Assembly: GCA_900545495.1 (NCBI GenBank)
Contig: UQZJ01000007.1
Coordinates: 48,349 to 112,348, forward strand
Direction: 5' to 3'
Length of the DNA: 64,000 nt
From: an uncultured Eubacteriales bacterium
Lineage (GTDB): Bacteria > Bacillota > Clostridia > Oscillospirales > Oscillospiraceae
Each line of letters starts with the position of its first letter. Within the stretch, counting starts at the first letter, position 1. Under the pieces are notes generated by a model, which saw nothing but the letters and a program-made list of their open reading frames with translations, did not search any database and was not told where the DNA came from. Below, one piece after another: positions 41,226 to 50,497 of the stretch. A program made the translations under genes and the position numbers.

Positions 41226-41406
41226 CGAGCTGAAGCGGTTCATCCGCCCCGGTGTGGAGTTCAAGACCGTCAGCCACGCCAATCACGCGGATATGGTGGG
41301 GCTGACCCGTGTGGTGACCACGGTGCAGACGGTGGGCTTCTATTCCAAGATCAAGGGCCAGCCGGAGCATCCCTTCTCCACCTGCAACCACGGCAAGGGC
41401 TTCTAG
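41223..41406 (+). pseudogene. C-terminal gene fragment, unknown source
   Basis: Codons read ELKRFIRPGVEFKTVSHA ... VGFYSKIKGQPEHPFSTC ... GKGF and stop. It reads as a real protein end but has no start; it joins head-on to the decayed relaxase. Family not recognised. Confidence 0.45.
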
Positions 41407-41470
41407 ACAGTCATGAAATAATAGCGGAGGAACGTCGCGAAACATTCCGCAACACTGCGTATCGGCAATC

Positions 41471-41756
41471 ATAGATGACTTTGCACGGCTCGTCCAGCAG
41501 CAATTTGAGTTGAATCCGTTTACCAATGTTCTGTTTCTGTTCTGCGGACGACGGCGAGACTGTATCAAGGGTTTGTGCCGGGAAAAGGATGGCTTTATCC
41601 TGCTGTACAGATGGCAGGAACAAAGCGTATCAATGGTCGCGCTTAGGATCCGAGGTAAAGACGTTAACCTCGCAGCAGTACCTCCGACTCATGGATGGAC
41701 TACAAATCGAGCAGCCGAAAGCCCACCGCCCGGTGACAGGATCGGGCGCAGTCTGA
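41471..41756 (+). pseudogene. IS66-family Orf2 (TnpB) remnant, frameshifted
   Basis: Two frames together give the IS66 Orf2 pattern: IDDFARLVQQQFELNPFTNVLFLFCGRRRD ... GFILLY, then after a shift near 41615 YQW.. SEVKTLTSQQYLRLMDGL.IEQPKAH. The small IS66 helper protein, broken. The larger transposase gene is absent. Confidence 0.72.
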
Positions 41757-41800
41757 GCAAAGAAGACTATCCGGAAGCCATTGAAAATGCTGGCTTTTCG

Positions 41801-41838
41801 CTCTGTTTTGTGGTATGGTTTTCTCACGCAAAACAGAG
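41801..41838. repeat. Inverted repeat before the DrrAB-like genes
   Basis: CTCTGTTTTG (41801-41810) and CAAAACAGAG (41829-41838), perfect 10-bp arms, 40 bp before the ATPase start. Possible operator or IS end. Confidence 0.45.
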
Positions 41839-41877
41839 AAATGCAAGATTAAAGCCGATGATACAGGAGGAAAGCGA

Positions 41878-42789
41878 ATGAGCAATATTATTCAAATCAA
41901 TAATCTTAACAAAAGGTTTGAAAGTGTAAACGCTGTTCAGAATTTGAGCTTTCGTGTAAAAAAAGGAGAGCTGTTCGCTTTTCTTGGTATCAACGGGGCA
42001 GGAAAGTCAACTACAATCAATATTATGTGTGGACAACTATCGAAAGACAGTGGAAGCGTTTTTATTGATGAACACGATTTAGATAAGGATATGGACTATA
42101 TTAAGCGTGAACTGGGCGTAGTTTTTCAATCATCTGTCTTAGATTCCGCCCTTTCTGTCTACGATAATTTGGAAAGCCGTGCCGCTTTATATGGCATTAC
42201 TGGAATGGAGTTTAAGAAACGGCTTGCGGAACTTGCGAAAATATTAGATTTTGAAAATTTATTGAAACGCACCGTTGGCAAATTATCAGGAGGCCAACGC
42301 CGAAGAATTGACATTGCAAGGGCTTTGTTTCATAAACCTAAAATCCTAATTCTTGATGAGCCAACAACAGGGCTTGATCCACAGACACGCCGACTTATTT
42401 GGAGTGTTGTATCAAGTTTCCGCAAAGATGAAAATATGACTGTATTTTTAACTACGCATTATATGGAAGAAGCTGCGGAAGCTGATTATGTTGTAATCAT
42501 TGATGATGGGAAAATATCCGCAGAGGGTACTCCGCTTGAGTTAAAAAACACTTATACTGGGGATTACATCACAATTTATGATGTAGATGAAAAGGATATT
42601 AAGGCACTTGATCTGGAATATGAGCGAATTCGAAACGGTTATCGCATTTCTGTACCAAATACAAAGGCTGCAACTGGATTGATTATTCGTAATCCGCAGT
42701 TGTTTAATGACTACGAAATAACAAAAGGAAAAATGGACGATGTTTTTCTTGCTGTTACGGGCAAAACATTGGTGGGAGGTGAAAAATGA
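41878..42789 (+). CDS. ABC-2 type transporter ATP-binding protein (DrrA-like)
   Basis: A 303-aa ATPase: Walker A GINGAGKST (about 37-45), signature LSGGQRRRIDIARAL, Walker B ILILDEPTTGLD, switch TTHYMEEA, and a C-terminal extension (after 230) of the DrrA family. Exports drugs or lipids with the overlapping permease. AGGAGG seven bases before ATG. This gene pair is strikingly AT-rich compared with its neighbours, so recently acquired. Confidence 0.92.
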   Translation: MSNIIQINNLNKRFESVNAVQNLSFRVKKGELFAFLGINGAGKSTTINIMCGQLSKDSGSVFIDEHDLDKDMDYIKRELGVVFQSSVLDSALSVYDNLESRAALYGITGMEFKKRLAELAKILDFENLLKRTVGKLSGGQRRRIDIARALFHKPKILILDEPTTGLDPQTRRLIWSVVSSFRKDENMTVFLTTHYMEEAAEADYVVIIDDGKISAEGTPLELKNTYTGDYITIYDVDEKDIKALDLEYERIRNGYRISVPNTKAATGLIIRNPQLFNDYEITKGKMDDVFLAVTGKTLVGGEK

Positions 42790-43682
42790 GTATGGCTTTC
42801 ATTCTTATCAAAAGAAATATCAAATTGTTTTTCAAAGATAAGGGAATGTTCTTTACCTCTCTGATAACGCCTGCTATATTGCTTGTACTTTATGTGACTT
42901 TTCTTGGGAATGTGTATCGGGATAGTTTTACATCTAATTTACCTAATTCATTAAAACTATCAGAAAGCATAATAGAGGGACTGGTAGGCGGTCAACTTAT
43001 CTCATCTATTCTTGCTGTTTCGTGTGTAACGGTTGCTTTTTGTTCTAATTTTTTAATGGTGCAAGATAAAGCAAATGGTACGATAAGAGATTTAAGAATA
43101 TCTCCTGTAAAGTCAGCTACACTTTCGTTGAGTTATTATGTTGCAACGTTGCTTTCAACACTTATTATTTGCTTTGCTGCAACGGGTATCTGTCTTACTT
43201 ATGTAGCTATTGTCGGTTGGTATATGTCGCTCGCAGATATATTCTTTTTGTTTCTTGATATTTTACTCCTTGTTTTGTTTGGAACGGCATTATCTTCGAT
43301 TATTAATTTTTTCTTATCAACACAAGGACAAATTTCAGCGGTAGGCACAATCATCAGTGCGGGATATGGTTTCATTTGTGGTGCATATATGCCTATTTCT
43401 TCATTTGGAGAAGGGCTGCAAAAAATAATCTCATTTTTGCCGGGTACTTATGGTACATCACTTATCCGAAATCATACAATGCAAGGGGCGCTTGCCGAAA
43501 TGCAAAATCAAGGTATTCCAACAGAGGTTATTGAAAAACTAAAAGATTCCCTTGATTGCAATCTTTATTTTTTCGGAAGTCATGTAAATATCGGAACGAT
43601 GTATATAATACTTAGTATCACTATTTTTGTATTGATTGGAATTTATGTCCTGTTAAATAAATCAAAAAAATACAACAATTAA
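42786..43682 (+). CDS. ABC-2 type permease (DrrB-like)
   Basis: A 298-aa membrane protein with six helices of the ABC-2 type (LITPAILLVLYVTFL, LISSILAVSCVTVAFCSNF, LLSTLIICFAATGICLTYVAIV, IFFLFLDILLLVLFGTALSSI, AVGTIISAGYGFICGAYM, IILSITIFVLIGIYVLL). Overlaps the ATPase by 4 bp; same AT-rich base use. Confidence 0.9.
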   Translation: MSMAFILIKRNIKLFFKDKGMFFTSLITPAILLVLYVTFLGNVYRDSFTSNLPNSLKLSESIIEGLVGGQLISSILAVSCVTVAFCSNFLMVQDKANGTIRDLRISPVKSATLSLSYYVATLLSTLIICFAATGICLTYVAIVGWYMSLADIFFLFLDILLLVLFGTALSSIINFFLSTQGQISAVGTIISAGYGFICGAYMPISSFGEGLQKIISFLPGTYGTSLIRNHTMQGALAEMQNQGIPTEVIEKLKDSLDCNLYFFGSHVNIGTMYIILSITIFVLIGIYVLLNKSKKYNN

Positions 43683-43781
43683 TTTAATGGTTGGAAATGC
43701 TATCTTTACCGCCGCTATGGGCGCAGGATAGTCCTGAAACCGTAAGGCTTAATAGTGACAAGTAACTATTTTGTCGCAGAG

Positions 43782-43812
43782 AACGGTGTGACCCGAAGGT
43801 CACGCCGTTTTT
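43782..43812 (+). terminator. Terminator after the DrrAB-like genes
   Basis: AACGGTGTGACC pairs with GGTCACGCCGTT around CGAA, followed by TTT; CGCAGAGA/TTCTGCG extends it. Confidence 0.75.
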
Positions 43813-43912
43813 CTGCGTTCATAGGTTGTTTGTGTGATGATAGGCTCGGAAATAACGGGGGTCCCATCAAGATTTATGCGCAAATTTATTTGCAGGCTCC
43901 GGCCGAATGAAG

Positions 43913-44474
43913 TCAGCCGGCAATAGAGGCGTCGTCCATGACCGCCTCCAAGTGCTTCATGTTCATGTACTTCTTGTTGCCCCACTGGATACCTGCCACA
44001 TGGCGAAGGCGGGCACAGACCAGCATCAGGGCGGAGTTGCCGTCAGGAAATGTCCCCACCACGCGGGTGCGCCGACGGATCTCACGGTTCAGCCGCTCGA
44101 TCACGTTGCTGGTACGGATGCGGGTCCAATGCTCGCTGGGAAAATCACAGTAGGTCAGCGTCTCCTCAATGCCGTCCTCGACCTTCTTGGCAGCCTCCTT
44201 CAGTTTCATGGCGCGCAGCTCGGCGACCACAGCCTTTGCCTTCTCGCGGGACGCCTTCTTACTCTCCTGGGCGTGGATCGCCTTGAGCATTTTGCCACAA
44301 TTTTGACCTTGGATTTGGGCACAACAGAGAAAACGTTGCGGTAGAAATGCACCGTGCAGCGCTGGTATTTGGCGTCCGGGAACACCTCGCCCACGGCCTC
44401 CAACATCCCCATGCACTTGTCGCCGACGACGAGCTTTACGCTGTTCAGCTCGCTGATGGTGGCAGGCGGGAGCA
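43913..44474 (-). pseudogene. IS256-family transposase remnant
   Basis: Reads SVKLVVGDKCMGMLEAV.. VFPDAKYQRCTVHFYRNVFS in one frame, then MLKAIHAQESKKASREKAK .. WTRIRTSNVIERLNREIRRRT .. FPDGNSALMLVCARLRH in another: the C-terminal half of a mutator-type transposase. A shift at the GCAAAATG run near 44290 (probably one A lost) and missing N-terminus show it is dead. Confidence 0.82.
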
Positions 44475-44518
44475 TTGCTCTCCGCCCGGTGGCTCTGACC
44501 CACACGGGGAAATGCGCG

Positions 44519-44625
44519 GAGAGGGTCTTGTCTGTGATATCGAGGTCCCTCCACCGCAGCGCCGTGATCTCCCCTCATGCACAGTCCCGTGACCAATTCC
44601 AGGTGGGACATCGGCAGCAGGACCG
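44519..44625 (-). pseudogene. Tyrosine integrase remnant
   Basis: Short piece reading MSHLELVTGLCMRG and, after a frame change, EITALRWRDLDI, matching LELVSGLRKGEITALLWSDLDIQ of the integrase at 38057. Preceded by one TGACCCACA motif and a segment also found near 37610, so this is a rearranged copy of the integrase end. Confidence 0.65.
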
Positions 44626-44734
44626 TTTGTTTTCGCCTCTTGAAGCTGCTGGACTTCCGCGCCCGTTTCTGTTATGATCGAATACGGTGGGTCTTGCGCA
44701 GGCGGCGTCCGATTTATACAACATACGATACTGT

Positions 44735-44750
44735 GAAACGACGACGTTTC
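44735..44750. promoter_or_regulatory. Palindrome upstream of the ABC exporter
   Basis: GAAACGACGACGTTTC: arms GAAACG/CGTTTC around ACGA, 34 bp before the exporter start. Candidate operator. Confidence 0.4.
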
Positions 44751-44768
44751 ACCATAGGAGGCGAAAAC

Positions 44769-46346
44769 GTGGTTTTTATTGTCATTTTATCCTCGATACT
44801 TTTGGCTGTCTGCACCTCGCTCAAGCCGATCTATCTCCAGAACGCCATCGATGCGGTGGAGGCGGGTACAGGCGACGCACGCGCTATGTTCATCTGCTAT
44901 CTCGTCAGCATTCTGGGCATCCTCCTGTTTGAGACGGCGCGGCAGCTCAGCACGGGCAAATACAGAAACGGCAAGCTGTTCGGTCTCAAGAAGCAGGTCA
45001 TGGCGCATATCATCCATATGCCGCCCCGGAAATTTCAGGAGGAGCAGGGGCAGAACTATGTCACCACGCTGAACAATGAGATCGAGATGCTGGTGGACAG
45101 CTTCTATGTCACGCGCCTGGAGCTGGCGTACAGCATTCTGGTCTTGGTCGCCTGCGTGGTCGCGCTGCTGTACATCAACGGCTATCTGGCCATGATCATC
45201 ATCGTTTCCACCATATGTCCTATCGTCGCCTCGGCCGTGCAGGGGCAGGCGCTGGAAAAGCGGACAAACCTCTATACGATGGCGCTGGAAAAACTCAACG
45301 TCATGATCGGCAACCTGATCCACGGGTATCCGACCATCAAGGTCAACCACGTCGAGCGGGAATACCTGCAAACGCTGGAGCAGGATAATGAAAAGGCCGC
45401 CCACGCGGAATTTGCCAAATCCAAGACGAAGGTCCGGGTCAACATGATCATCGGCCTGCTGTCCTACGCCGGCGAGGCGGTGATGGTGGGCTTCAGCATC
45501 TACGAGATCGCCAAGGGGCGGTTGTCCGTGGGCGCACTGGTGGGTGCGCTGCAATTATCCGAAATGCTCGTCATCCCCACCAACAGCATCTCCTACCAGC
45601 TGTCGGAGATGCGGAGCGTGGCCAGCATTCGCCAGAAGATCAGCCGCCTGCTGTCCGTCCCCGAGAGCGAGACACCCCCGGCGGCCATCCCGGCTGTTGC
45701 ACACATCGACCTCAACGACGTGTCCTTCCGGCACGAGGAAAAGGTCATCCTGTCCCACGCAAGCTATCGGTTCGAGGCGGGAAAGAAGTATCTGATCCTG
45801 GGCGAAAACGGCAGCGGCAAGAGCACCCTTTTCAAGCTGCTGACCGGCCTTGAAAGCCAGTATGAGGGGTGCATCTCCGTCAACGGAACGGACATCCGCC
45901 AGCTGTGGCCCGCTCTGTATGACCGGATCGGCGTCGTATTACAGGATGCGTTTCTGTTTGACGACACCCTCCTTCAGAACATCACGCTGTACCGCCCGGA
46001 ATTGCGGGAGCGCGTAGAGCCTGTGCTGCGTTCTCTGGGCATGGACGCCTTCCTTGCATCCCACGATCTGGAGCAGACCTTCCAGAACACCAAGGGCAAC
46101 CTCTCCGGCGGCGAACGGCAAAAGCTGGCGCTGGCGCGGGTGCTGATCGAGAACAAGTCCGTCATTTTCCTGGACGAGGCCACCGCCAACATGGATAAGG
46201 ACAGCAGCCAGAAAATTCTGTCGCAGCTGCTCCGAACCGCCGGTCTGACCGTGATCAGCATTGAGCATAAGGTGAGCCCGGAGCTGCTTCCGCTGTACGA
46301 CCAGATCCTGGAGCTGAAGGACACACATCTGGTGGAGAGCGTATAA
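44769..46346 (+). CDS. ABC exporter, fused membrane and ATPase domains
   Basis: A 525-aa half-transporter. Membrane domain with about six helices (VVFIVILSSILLAVCTSL; FICYLVSILGILLF; ILVLVACVVALLYINGYLAMIIIVSTI), then ATPase with Walker A GENGSGKST, signature LSGGERQKLALARVL, Walker B SVIFLDEATANMD and EHK switch. It works as a dimer. I take the GTG at 44769 with AGGAGG seven bases upstream; the frame runs further up but through the integrase remnant. Without this start the N-terminus would be chimeric. Substrate unknown. Confidence 0.85.
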   Translation: MVFIVILSSILLAVCTSLKPIYLQNAIDAVEAGTGDARAMFICYLVSILGILLFETARQLSTGKYRNGKLFGLKKQVMAHIIHMPPRKFQEEQGQNYVTTLNNEIEMLVDSFYVTRLELAYSILVLVACVVALLYINGYLAMIIIVSTICPIVASAVQGQALEKRTNLYTMALEKLNVMIGNLIHGYPTIKVNHVEREYLQTLEQDNEKAAHAEFAKSKTKVRVNMIIGLLSYAGEAVMVGFSIYEIAKGRLSVGALVGALQLSEMLVIPTNSISYQLSEMRSVASIRQKISRLLSVPESETPPAAIPAVAHIDLNDVSFRHEEKVILSHASYRFEAGKKYLILGENGSGKSTLFKLLTGLESQYEGCISVNGTDIRQLWPALYDRIGVVLQDAFLFDDTLLQNITLYRPELRERVEPVLRSLGMDAFLASHDLEQTFQNTKGNLSGGERQKLALARVLIENKSVIFLDEATANMDKDSSQKILSQLLRTAGLTVISIEHKVSPELLPLYDQILELKDTHLVESV

Positions 46347-46360
46347 TACTGCCTGTCAGG

Positions 46361-46402
46361 AAAACCGGCGGGATCCCGATTTTGGATCCCGCCGGTTTTT
46401 TT
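46361..46402 (+). terminator. Terminator after the ABC exporter
   Basis: AAACCGGCGGGATCC pairs with GGATCCCGCCGGTTT, then a T-run. Confidence 0.85.
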
Positions 46403-46538
46403 GCGGAGTCTCCTCCGGTGCCTTTTCAACCGGGAATGGTGCGATAAGGGTTTCCTCTCTCTTCGGAACAACATATGAAGAAAAACACGCTTCGACGGGG
46501 ATCGGTCGATGCGTGTTTTCAAAAAAACATAAAGCCTA

Positions 46539-46577
46539 TTGACAAAGTATGTTTTATGCGCTACACTACAACATACA
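46539..46577 (+). promoter_or_regulatory. Promoter of nifS-nifU with palindromic operator
   Basis: TTGACA (46539-46544), 17-bp spacer, TACACT (46562-46567). GTATGTT and AACATAC flank the -10 as an inverted repeat, a likely repressor site over the promoter. Confidence 0.6.
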
Positions 46578-46702
46578 AAACAGGTGGGTATAAGGCAGCC
46601 GTCCGATACCGGCAAGTGGCATCTGCCCACACCGCTTTTGCAGAGCAAAATACCGCCTCCGTTGTCCGCTTTTGCGGATGCCGGAGCTTCAGGAGGTTAT
46701 GT

Positions 46703-47893
46703 ATGAGGATCTATCTGGATAATGGCGCCACAACAAAAATGAGCCAAGCGGCTATCCATGCTATGCTGCCGTACATGGATACCATTTATGGAAACCCCTC
46801 CAGCCTGCATTCGGCCGGTCAGGCCGCTGCGGAGGCGTTGGCGGACGCACGGCAGCGCATTGCAAACCGTCTCGGCTGTTCGGCAGCGGAGATCACCTTC
46901 ACCTCCGGCGGCAGCGAGGCCGACAATCAGGCCATTCTCTCTGCCGCACGGCTGGGCGCACGAAAAGGGAAACGGCATATCATCTCCACGGCCTTCGAGC
47001 ATCACGCCGTCCTGCATACCCTGAACAAGCTGGAGAAGGAGGGCTTTATCATCACCCTTCTGGACGTTCACGAAAACGGGATCGTTCTTCCCGAGCAGGT
47101 GCGTGACGCAATTCAGGAGGACACCTGCCTTGTCACCGTGATGTATGCCAATAACGAGATCGGAAGCATCCAGCCCATCCGTGAGATCGGCGCGGTCTGC
47201 CGCGAAAAGGGCGTGCTCTTCCACACGGACGCGGTACAGGCGGCAGGCCATCTGCCCATCCATGTGCAGGAGCAGAACATCGATATGCTCTCCCTGTCAG
47301 CCCACAAGTTTCACGGTCCGAAGGGGATCGGCGTGCTGTATGCGCGAAAGGGTATCTTGCTGACGCCGCTGATCGAGGGCGGCGCGCAGGAGCGCGGCAA
47401 ACGCGCGGGTACGGAGAATGTGCCGGCCATTATGGGAATGGCGGCGGCGCTGGATGAGGCGTGCGCGCATCTTGACGAAAACGTCGCCAAGCTGACTGCG
47501 CTGCGGGACAAGCTGATCGCCGGCTTGTCCGAGATCCCCCACTCCATCCTCAATGGAGATGCCGTGCATCGGCTCCCCGGCAATGTGAACTTCTGCTTTG
47601 AGGGTATCGAAGGGGAGTCCCTTCTGCTGCTTCTGGACGATAAAGGTATCTGTGCCTCCTCCGGCTCCGCCTGCACCTCCGGCTCTCTGGATCCCAGTCA
47701 TGTGCTGCTGGCCATCGGCCGGGTACACGATATTGCCCACGGTTCCCTTCGCCTGACGCTTTCAGAGGAAATTACCGCCGAGGATGTCGCATATACCATT
47801 CAAGCAGTAAAAGAGGTCGTTGCCTATCTGCGCGGGATGTCTCCCATCTGGCGCAAGCTGGTCAATGGCCAAAGAGAATTTATCATTCAGTGA
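46703..47893 (+). CDS. nifS: Cysteine desulfurase (NifS/IscS family)
   Basis: A 396-aa PLP enzyme that takes sulfur from cysteine for Fe-S clusters. MRIYLDNGATTKMS at the N-terminus, HHAVLHTL, PLP lysine in LSLSAHKFHGPKGIGVLY, and the active Cys in SSGSACTSGSLDPSHVL (IscS/NifS-type loop). ATG at 46703 with AGGAGG upstream. It is followed 9 bp later by nifU, so this is the Fe-S assembly unit. Confidence 0.93.
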   Translation: MRIYLDNGATTKMSQAAIHAMLPYMDTIYGNPSSLHSAGQAAAEALADARQRIANRLGCSAAEITFTSGGSEADNQAILSAARLGARKGKRHIISTAFEHHAVLHTLNKLEKEGFIITLLDVHENGIVLPEQVRDAIQEDTCLVTVMYANNEIGSIQPIREIGAVCREKGVLFHTDAVQAAGHLPIHVQEQNIDMLSLSAHKFHGPKGIGVLYARKGILLTPLIEGGAQERGKRAGTENVPAIMGMAAALDEACAHLDENVAKLTALRDKLIAGLSEIPHSILNGDAVHRLPGNVNFCFEGIEGESLLLLLDDKGICASSGSACTSGSLDPSHVLLAIGRVHDIAHGSLRLTLSEEITAEDVAYTIQAVKEVVAYLRGMSPIWRKLVNGQREFIIQ

Positions 47894-47902
47894 GGTGTTC
47901 TT

Positions 47903-48340
47903 ATGGCTTTGTACAGTGAAAAAGTAATGGATCATTTCCGCAATCCAAGAAATGTCGGCGTTATCGAAGATGCCGACGGGGTCGGCGAGGTTGGAAACGC
48001 CAAGTGCGGCGATATTATGAAGATCTACCTGAAGATCAAGGACGATGTTATTGAGGATGCGAAATTCGAGACCTTCGGCTGCGGCTCTGCCATCGCCTCC
48101 AGCTCTATGGCGACGGAGTTGATCAAGGGCAAGCCGGTTTCTCAGGCGATGGCTCTGACAAACAAGGCGGTGGTGGAGGCGCTGGACGGGCTGCCCGCCC
48201 ACAAGGTACACTGCTCCGTTCTGGCGGAGGAGGCCATCAAAAAGGCTTTGCAGGACTATTACGAGCGTAACGGGATCGCATATGACCCTCAGCAGTTTCC
48301 GAATTGCGAGAGCTGCACCCATTGCACCGCCGAAAATTGA
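47903..48340 (+). CDS. nifU: Fe-S cluster scaffold NifU/IscU
   Basis: A 145-aa scaffold with the three ligand cysteines (Cys35 in GNAKCGD, Cys60 in TFGCGSAIA, Cys104 in KVHCSVLAEEA) and Asp37. An extra CESCTHC end is typical of Clostridial members. GAGGTG precedes ATG. Confidence 0.94.
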   Translation: MALYSEKVMDHFRNPRNVGVIEDADGVGEVGNAKCGDIMKIYLKIKDDVIEDAKFETFGCGSAIASSSMATELIKGKPVSQAMALTNKAVVEALDGLPAHKVHCSVLAEEAIKKALQDYYERNGIAYDPQQFPNCESCTHCTAEN

Positions 48341-48420
48341 CCCGCATCCGCGCCGCCGGCGGCGGACTGATACGGTTTTTCCCCCTACCGGCTCTGAACA
48401 CGCCGGCGGCGCAGCGGAAA

Positions 48421-48460
48421 AAAGGAGCGACTATTGCATCACGCAATAGTCGCTCCTTTT
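48421..48460. terminator. Bidirectional terminator between nifU and the BMP operon
   Basis: AAAGGAGCGACTATTGC pairs with GCAATAGTCGCTCCTTTT around ATCAC; serves both converging operons. Confidence 0.85.
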
Positions 48461-48482
48461 ATTATGCGGAGAAAATAGCGGC

Positions 48483-49529
48483 TCAGTTCTCGCTGTAGTT
48501 GGGGGTGACGACCACCTCGCCGTTCTTGATCTGCTCGATGACAGCGTTGACCTTCTCGGCAACGTCGGCAGGCACCTTGTCGCTGAAGGCGGACATGCTG
48601 ACCACGCCGTCATGCAGGCCGGGGAAGGTCTGGCCGCCGTAGTTGCCGGCCTTGATCAGGTCGATCTGGGAGGAGATCATGTAGGGGATATCCACCAGCA
48701 TGGAGGTCAGGCACAGGCCGTCCGCCACCAGAGCGGACTGGTCGCTGGTGTAGCCCAGGCAGTACACGCCCTTCTCGCTGCAGGCCTCCAGCACGCCCAG
48801 ACCGGTGTGGTCGCAGGTTTGCAGGATCACGTCCACGCCGTCCTCCATCATGGCGATGGCGGTCTCCTTGCCCAGTGCGGAGTCGTCGAAGGTGCCGGTG
48901 ATCACGGTCTTGACCTCGATCTCGGAGGAGACGCTGGCGACGCCGTCGATGAAGGCGTTCTTATCGGACTGCTGGGTGGTGTTGTTGCCGCCGCCCACAT
49001 AGCCGACCTTGCCGCTCTTGGTCATCAGCGCTGCCACAACGCCGCAGACGTAAGCGCCCTCGCACTCACGGTAATCCGCGAACATGATGTTGGCGGGCAG
49101 CTCATCGGCGGGCACATCCTCGGGGGCGTTGCCGGTGATAAAGAAGTTCACGTTGGGGTAATCCTCCGCCACGCGGCAGCAGGCGTCGCCGTACTGGGCG
49201 CCGTGGCCGATGACGAAGTCATAGCCCTCCTCGCAGTAGCTGCGGAACACGGACTCCATATCGTTGGAGCCGACGTTCTCGGTGTAGGCGGTCTCGTAGC
49301 CCTGCGCAGCGATGGTCTGCAGGCCCTCGTAGGCGGTCTGGTTCCAGGACTCGTCGGTGATGGAGCCGGGCAGCAGGACAGCGATCTTGGAGACGGTGCT
49401 GCGATCATTGGCGGTATCCTCCTTGGGCAGGTCGGTCTTGTCCTGCTCCTTGTTGGCGTTGTCGCCGCAGGCGGTCAGCAGGCTCAGGGACATGGCCAGC
49501 GCCAGAATAAATGCCAGAATTCTTTTCAT
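48483..49529 (-). CDS. BMP-family substrate-binding lipoprotein
   Basis: A 348-aa lipoprotein (lipid Cys21 in LLTAC) of the Bmp/PnrA family: AVLLPGSITDESWNQTAYEGL, DFVIGHGAQYGD, VGYVGGGNN, VILQTCDHTGLGVLEACSEKGVYCLGYTSDQ. These proteins bind nucleosides or related compounds. Last gene of the minus-strand operon with two permeases and a duplicated ATPase. GGAGG before ATG. Confidence 0.9.
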   Translation of the reverse strand: MKRILAFILALAMSLSLLTACGDNANKEQDKTDLPKEDTANDRSTVSKIAVLLPGSITDESWNQTAYEGLQTIAAQGYETAYTENVGSNDMESVFRSYCEEGYDFVIGHGAQYGDACCRVAEDYPNVNFFITGNAPEDVPADELPANIMFADYRECEGAYVCGVVAALMTKSGKVGYVGGGNNTTQQSDKNAFIDGVASVSSEIEVKTVITGTFDDSALGKETAIAMMEDGVDVILQTCDHTGLGVLEACSEKGVYCLGYTSDQSALVADGLCLTSMLVDIPYMISSQIDLIKAGNYGGQTFPGLHDGVVSMSAFSDKVPADVAEKVNAVIEQIKNGEVVVTPNYSEN

Positions 49530-49552
49530 GTTGTACCTCCGTAAAATTTTGG

Positions 49553-50497
49553 TTATCTGCTTTCTTTATCAAAGGGAACACCCAGTTCCCGGGGAGCACG
49601 GATATTGCGGCCACCGATGGCCAGCGCCAGAATGGTAACCAGATAGGGCAGCGCCACGAACACCTGATACGGCAGCGGAGAGCCCTGCACCTGCAGGCGG
49701 ATCTGCAAGGCCTGAATGGAGCCGAAGCCGAAGGAGGCCGCCACCGCCACCAGCGGGTTCCAGCGGGAGAGGATCACGATGGCAAGGCAGATGAAGCCGC
49801 GGCCGGCGGAGATGGCCTCCGTGAAGGTGCCTACGGAGCCAAGGGTCAGGGAGGCTCCGGCGATGCCCGCCATACAGCCGCAGAACATATAGGCGAGGAT
49901 CCGGAAGCGGTAGACCCGGATACCGGACGCCTGCGACGCCTTGGGATTTTCGCCCACGGCGGTCAGCTGCAAGCCCAGCTTCGTTCTCCGAAGCACCCAG
50001 AAGATCGCAACAGCCAGCAGCACGGAGAGATAGGCGAGAATATTCTGATGGAAGAAGATCTCACCGATCACGGGGATGCGGCTCAGGCCGGGGATCGCAA
50101 GGGGCTGGAATATCTCAAGGGTGATGTTGGCGTTGGAGGTGCCGAAGATCATGCGGTTGAGGAAGTTGGTAAAGCCAACTGCCAGAATGTTGAACATGAT
50201 ACCGATGATGGACTGATCCTGTCGGAGCAGTACAGACCACACCGCCACGATCAGGCTGCTGAGCATACCGGCCAGCGCACCGACCAGCACGCCCAGCCAC
50301 AGGCTGCCGGTTCGCAGCGCCACCAGATAGGAGAAGAATGCGCCGAACAGCATTTCGCCCTCCAATGAGATGCCCATGACGCCCGCCCGCTCGGAAACGG
50401 CGTCGCCGAGGGAGCCGTAGATCAGCGGGATGCTCTGCCGCACGCCGGAGGCGAACAGCGCCGTCAGGAAAGAGGCGGATAAAAGACCTGTACCCAT
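49553..50497 (-). CDS. ABC permease of the BMP/NupQ type
   Basis: A 314-aa permease with eight to ten helices (LSASFLTALFASGVRQSIPLIYGSLG ... MGISLEGEMLFGAFFSYLVAL; GFICLAIVILSRWNPLVAVAASF). The EGEML motif marks the branched-chain/ribose-type fold used with Bmp proteins. ATG overlaps the stop of the previous gene (TGATG). Confidence 0.9.
   Translation of the reverse strand: MGTGLLSASFLTALFASGVRQSIPLIYGSLGDAVSERAGVMGISLEGEMLFGAFFSYLVALRTGSLWLGVLVGALAGMLSSLIVAVWSVLLRQDQSIIGIMFNILAVGFTNFLNRMIFGTSNANITLEIFQPLAIPGLSRIPVIGEIFFHQNILAYLSVLLAVAIFWVLRRTKLGLQLTAVGENPKASQASGIRVYRFRILAYMFCGCMAGIAGASLTLGSVGTFTEAISAGRGFICLAIVILSRWNPLVAVAASFGFGSIQALQIRLQVQGSPLPYQVFVALPYLVTILALAIGGRNIRAPRELGVPFDKESR

Noticed and set aside
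48612..49544. 310-codon frame antisense to the BMP lipoprotein
   Set aside because: Shadow of the lipoprotein gene; repetitive Gly/Ala/Val translation.
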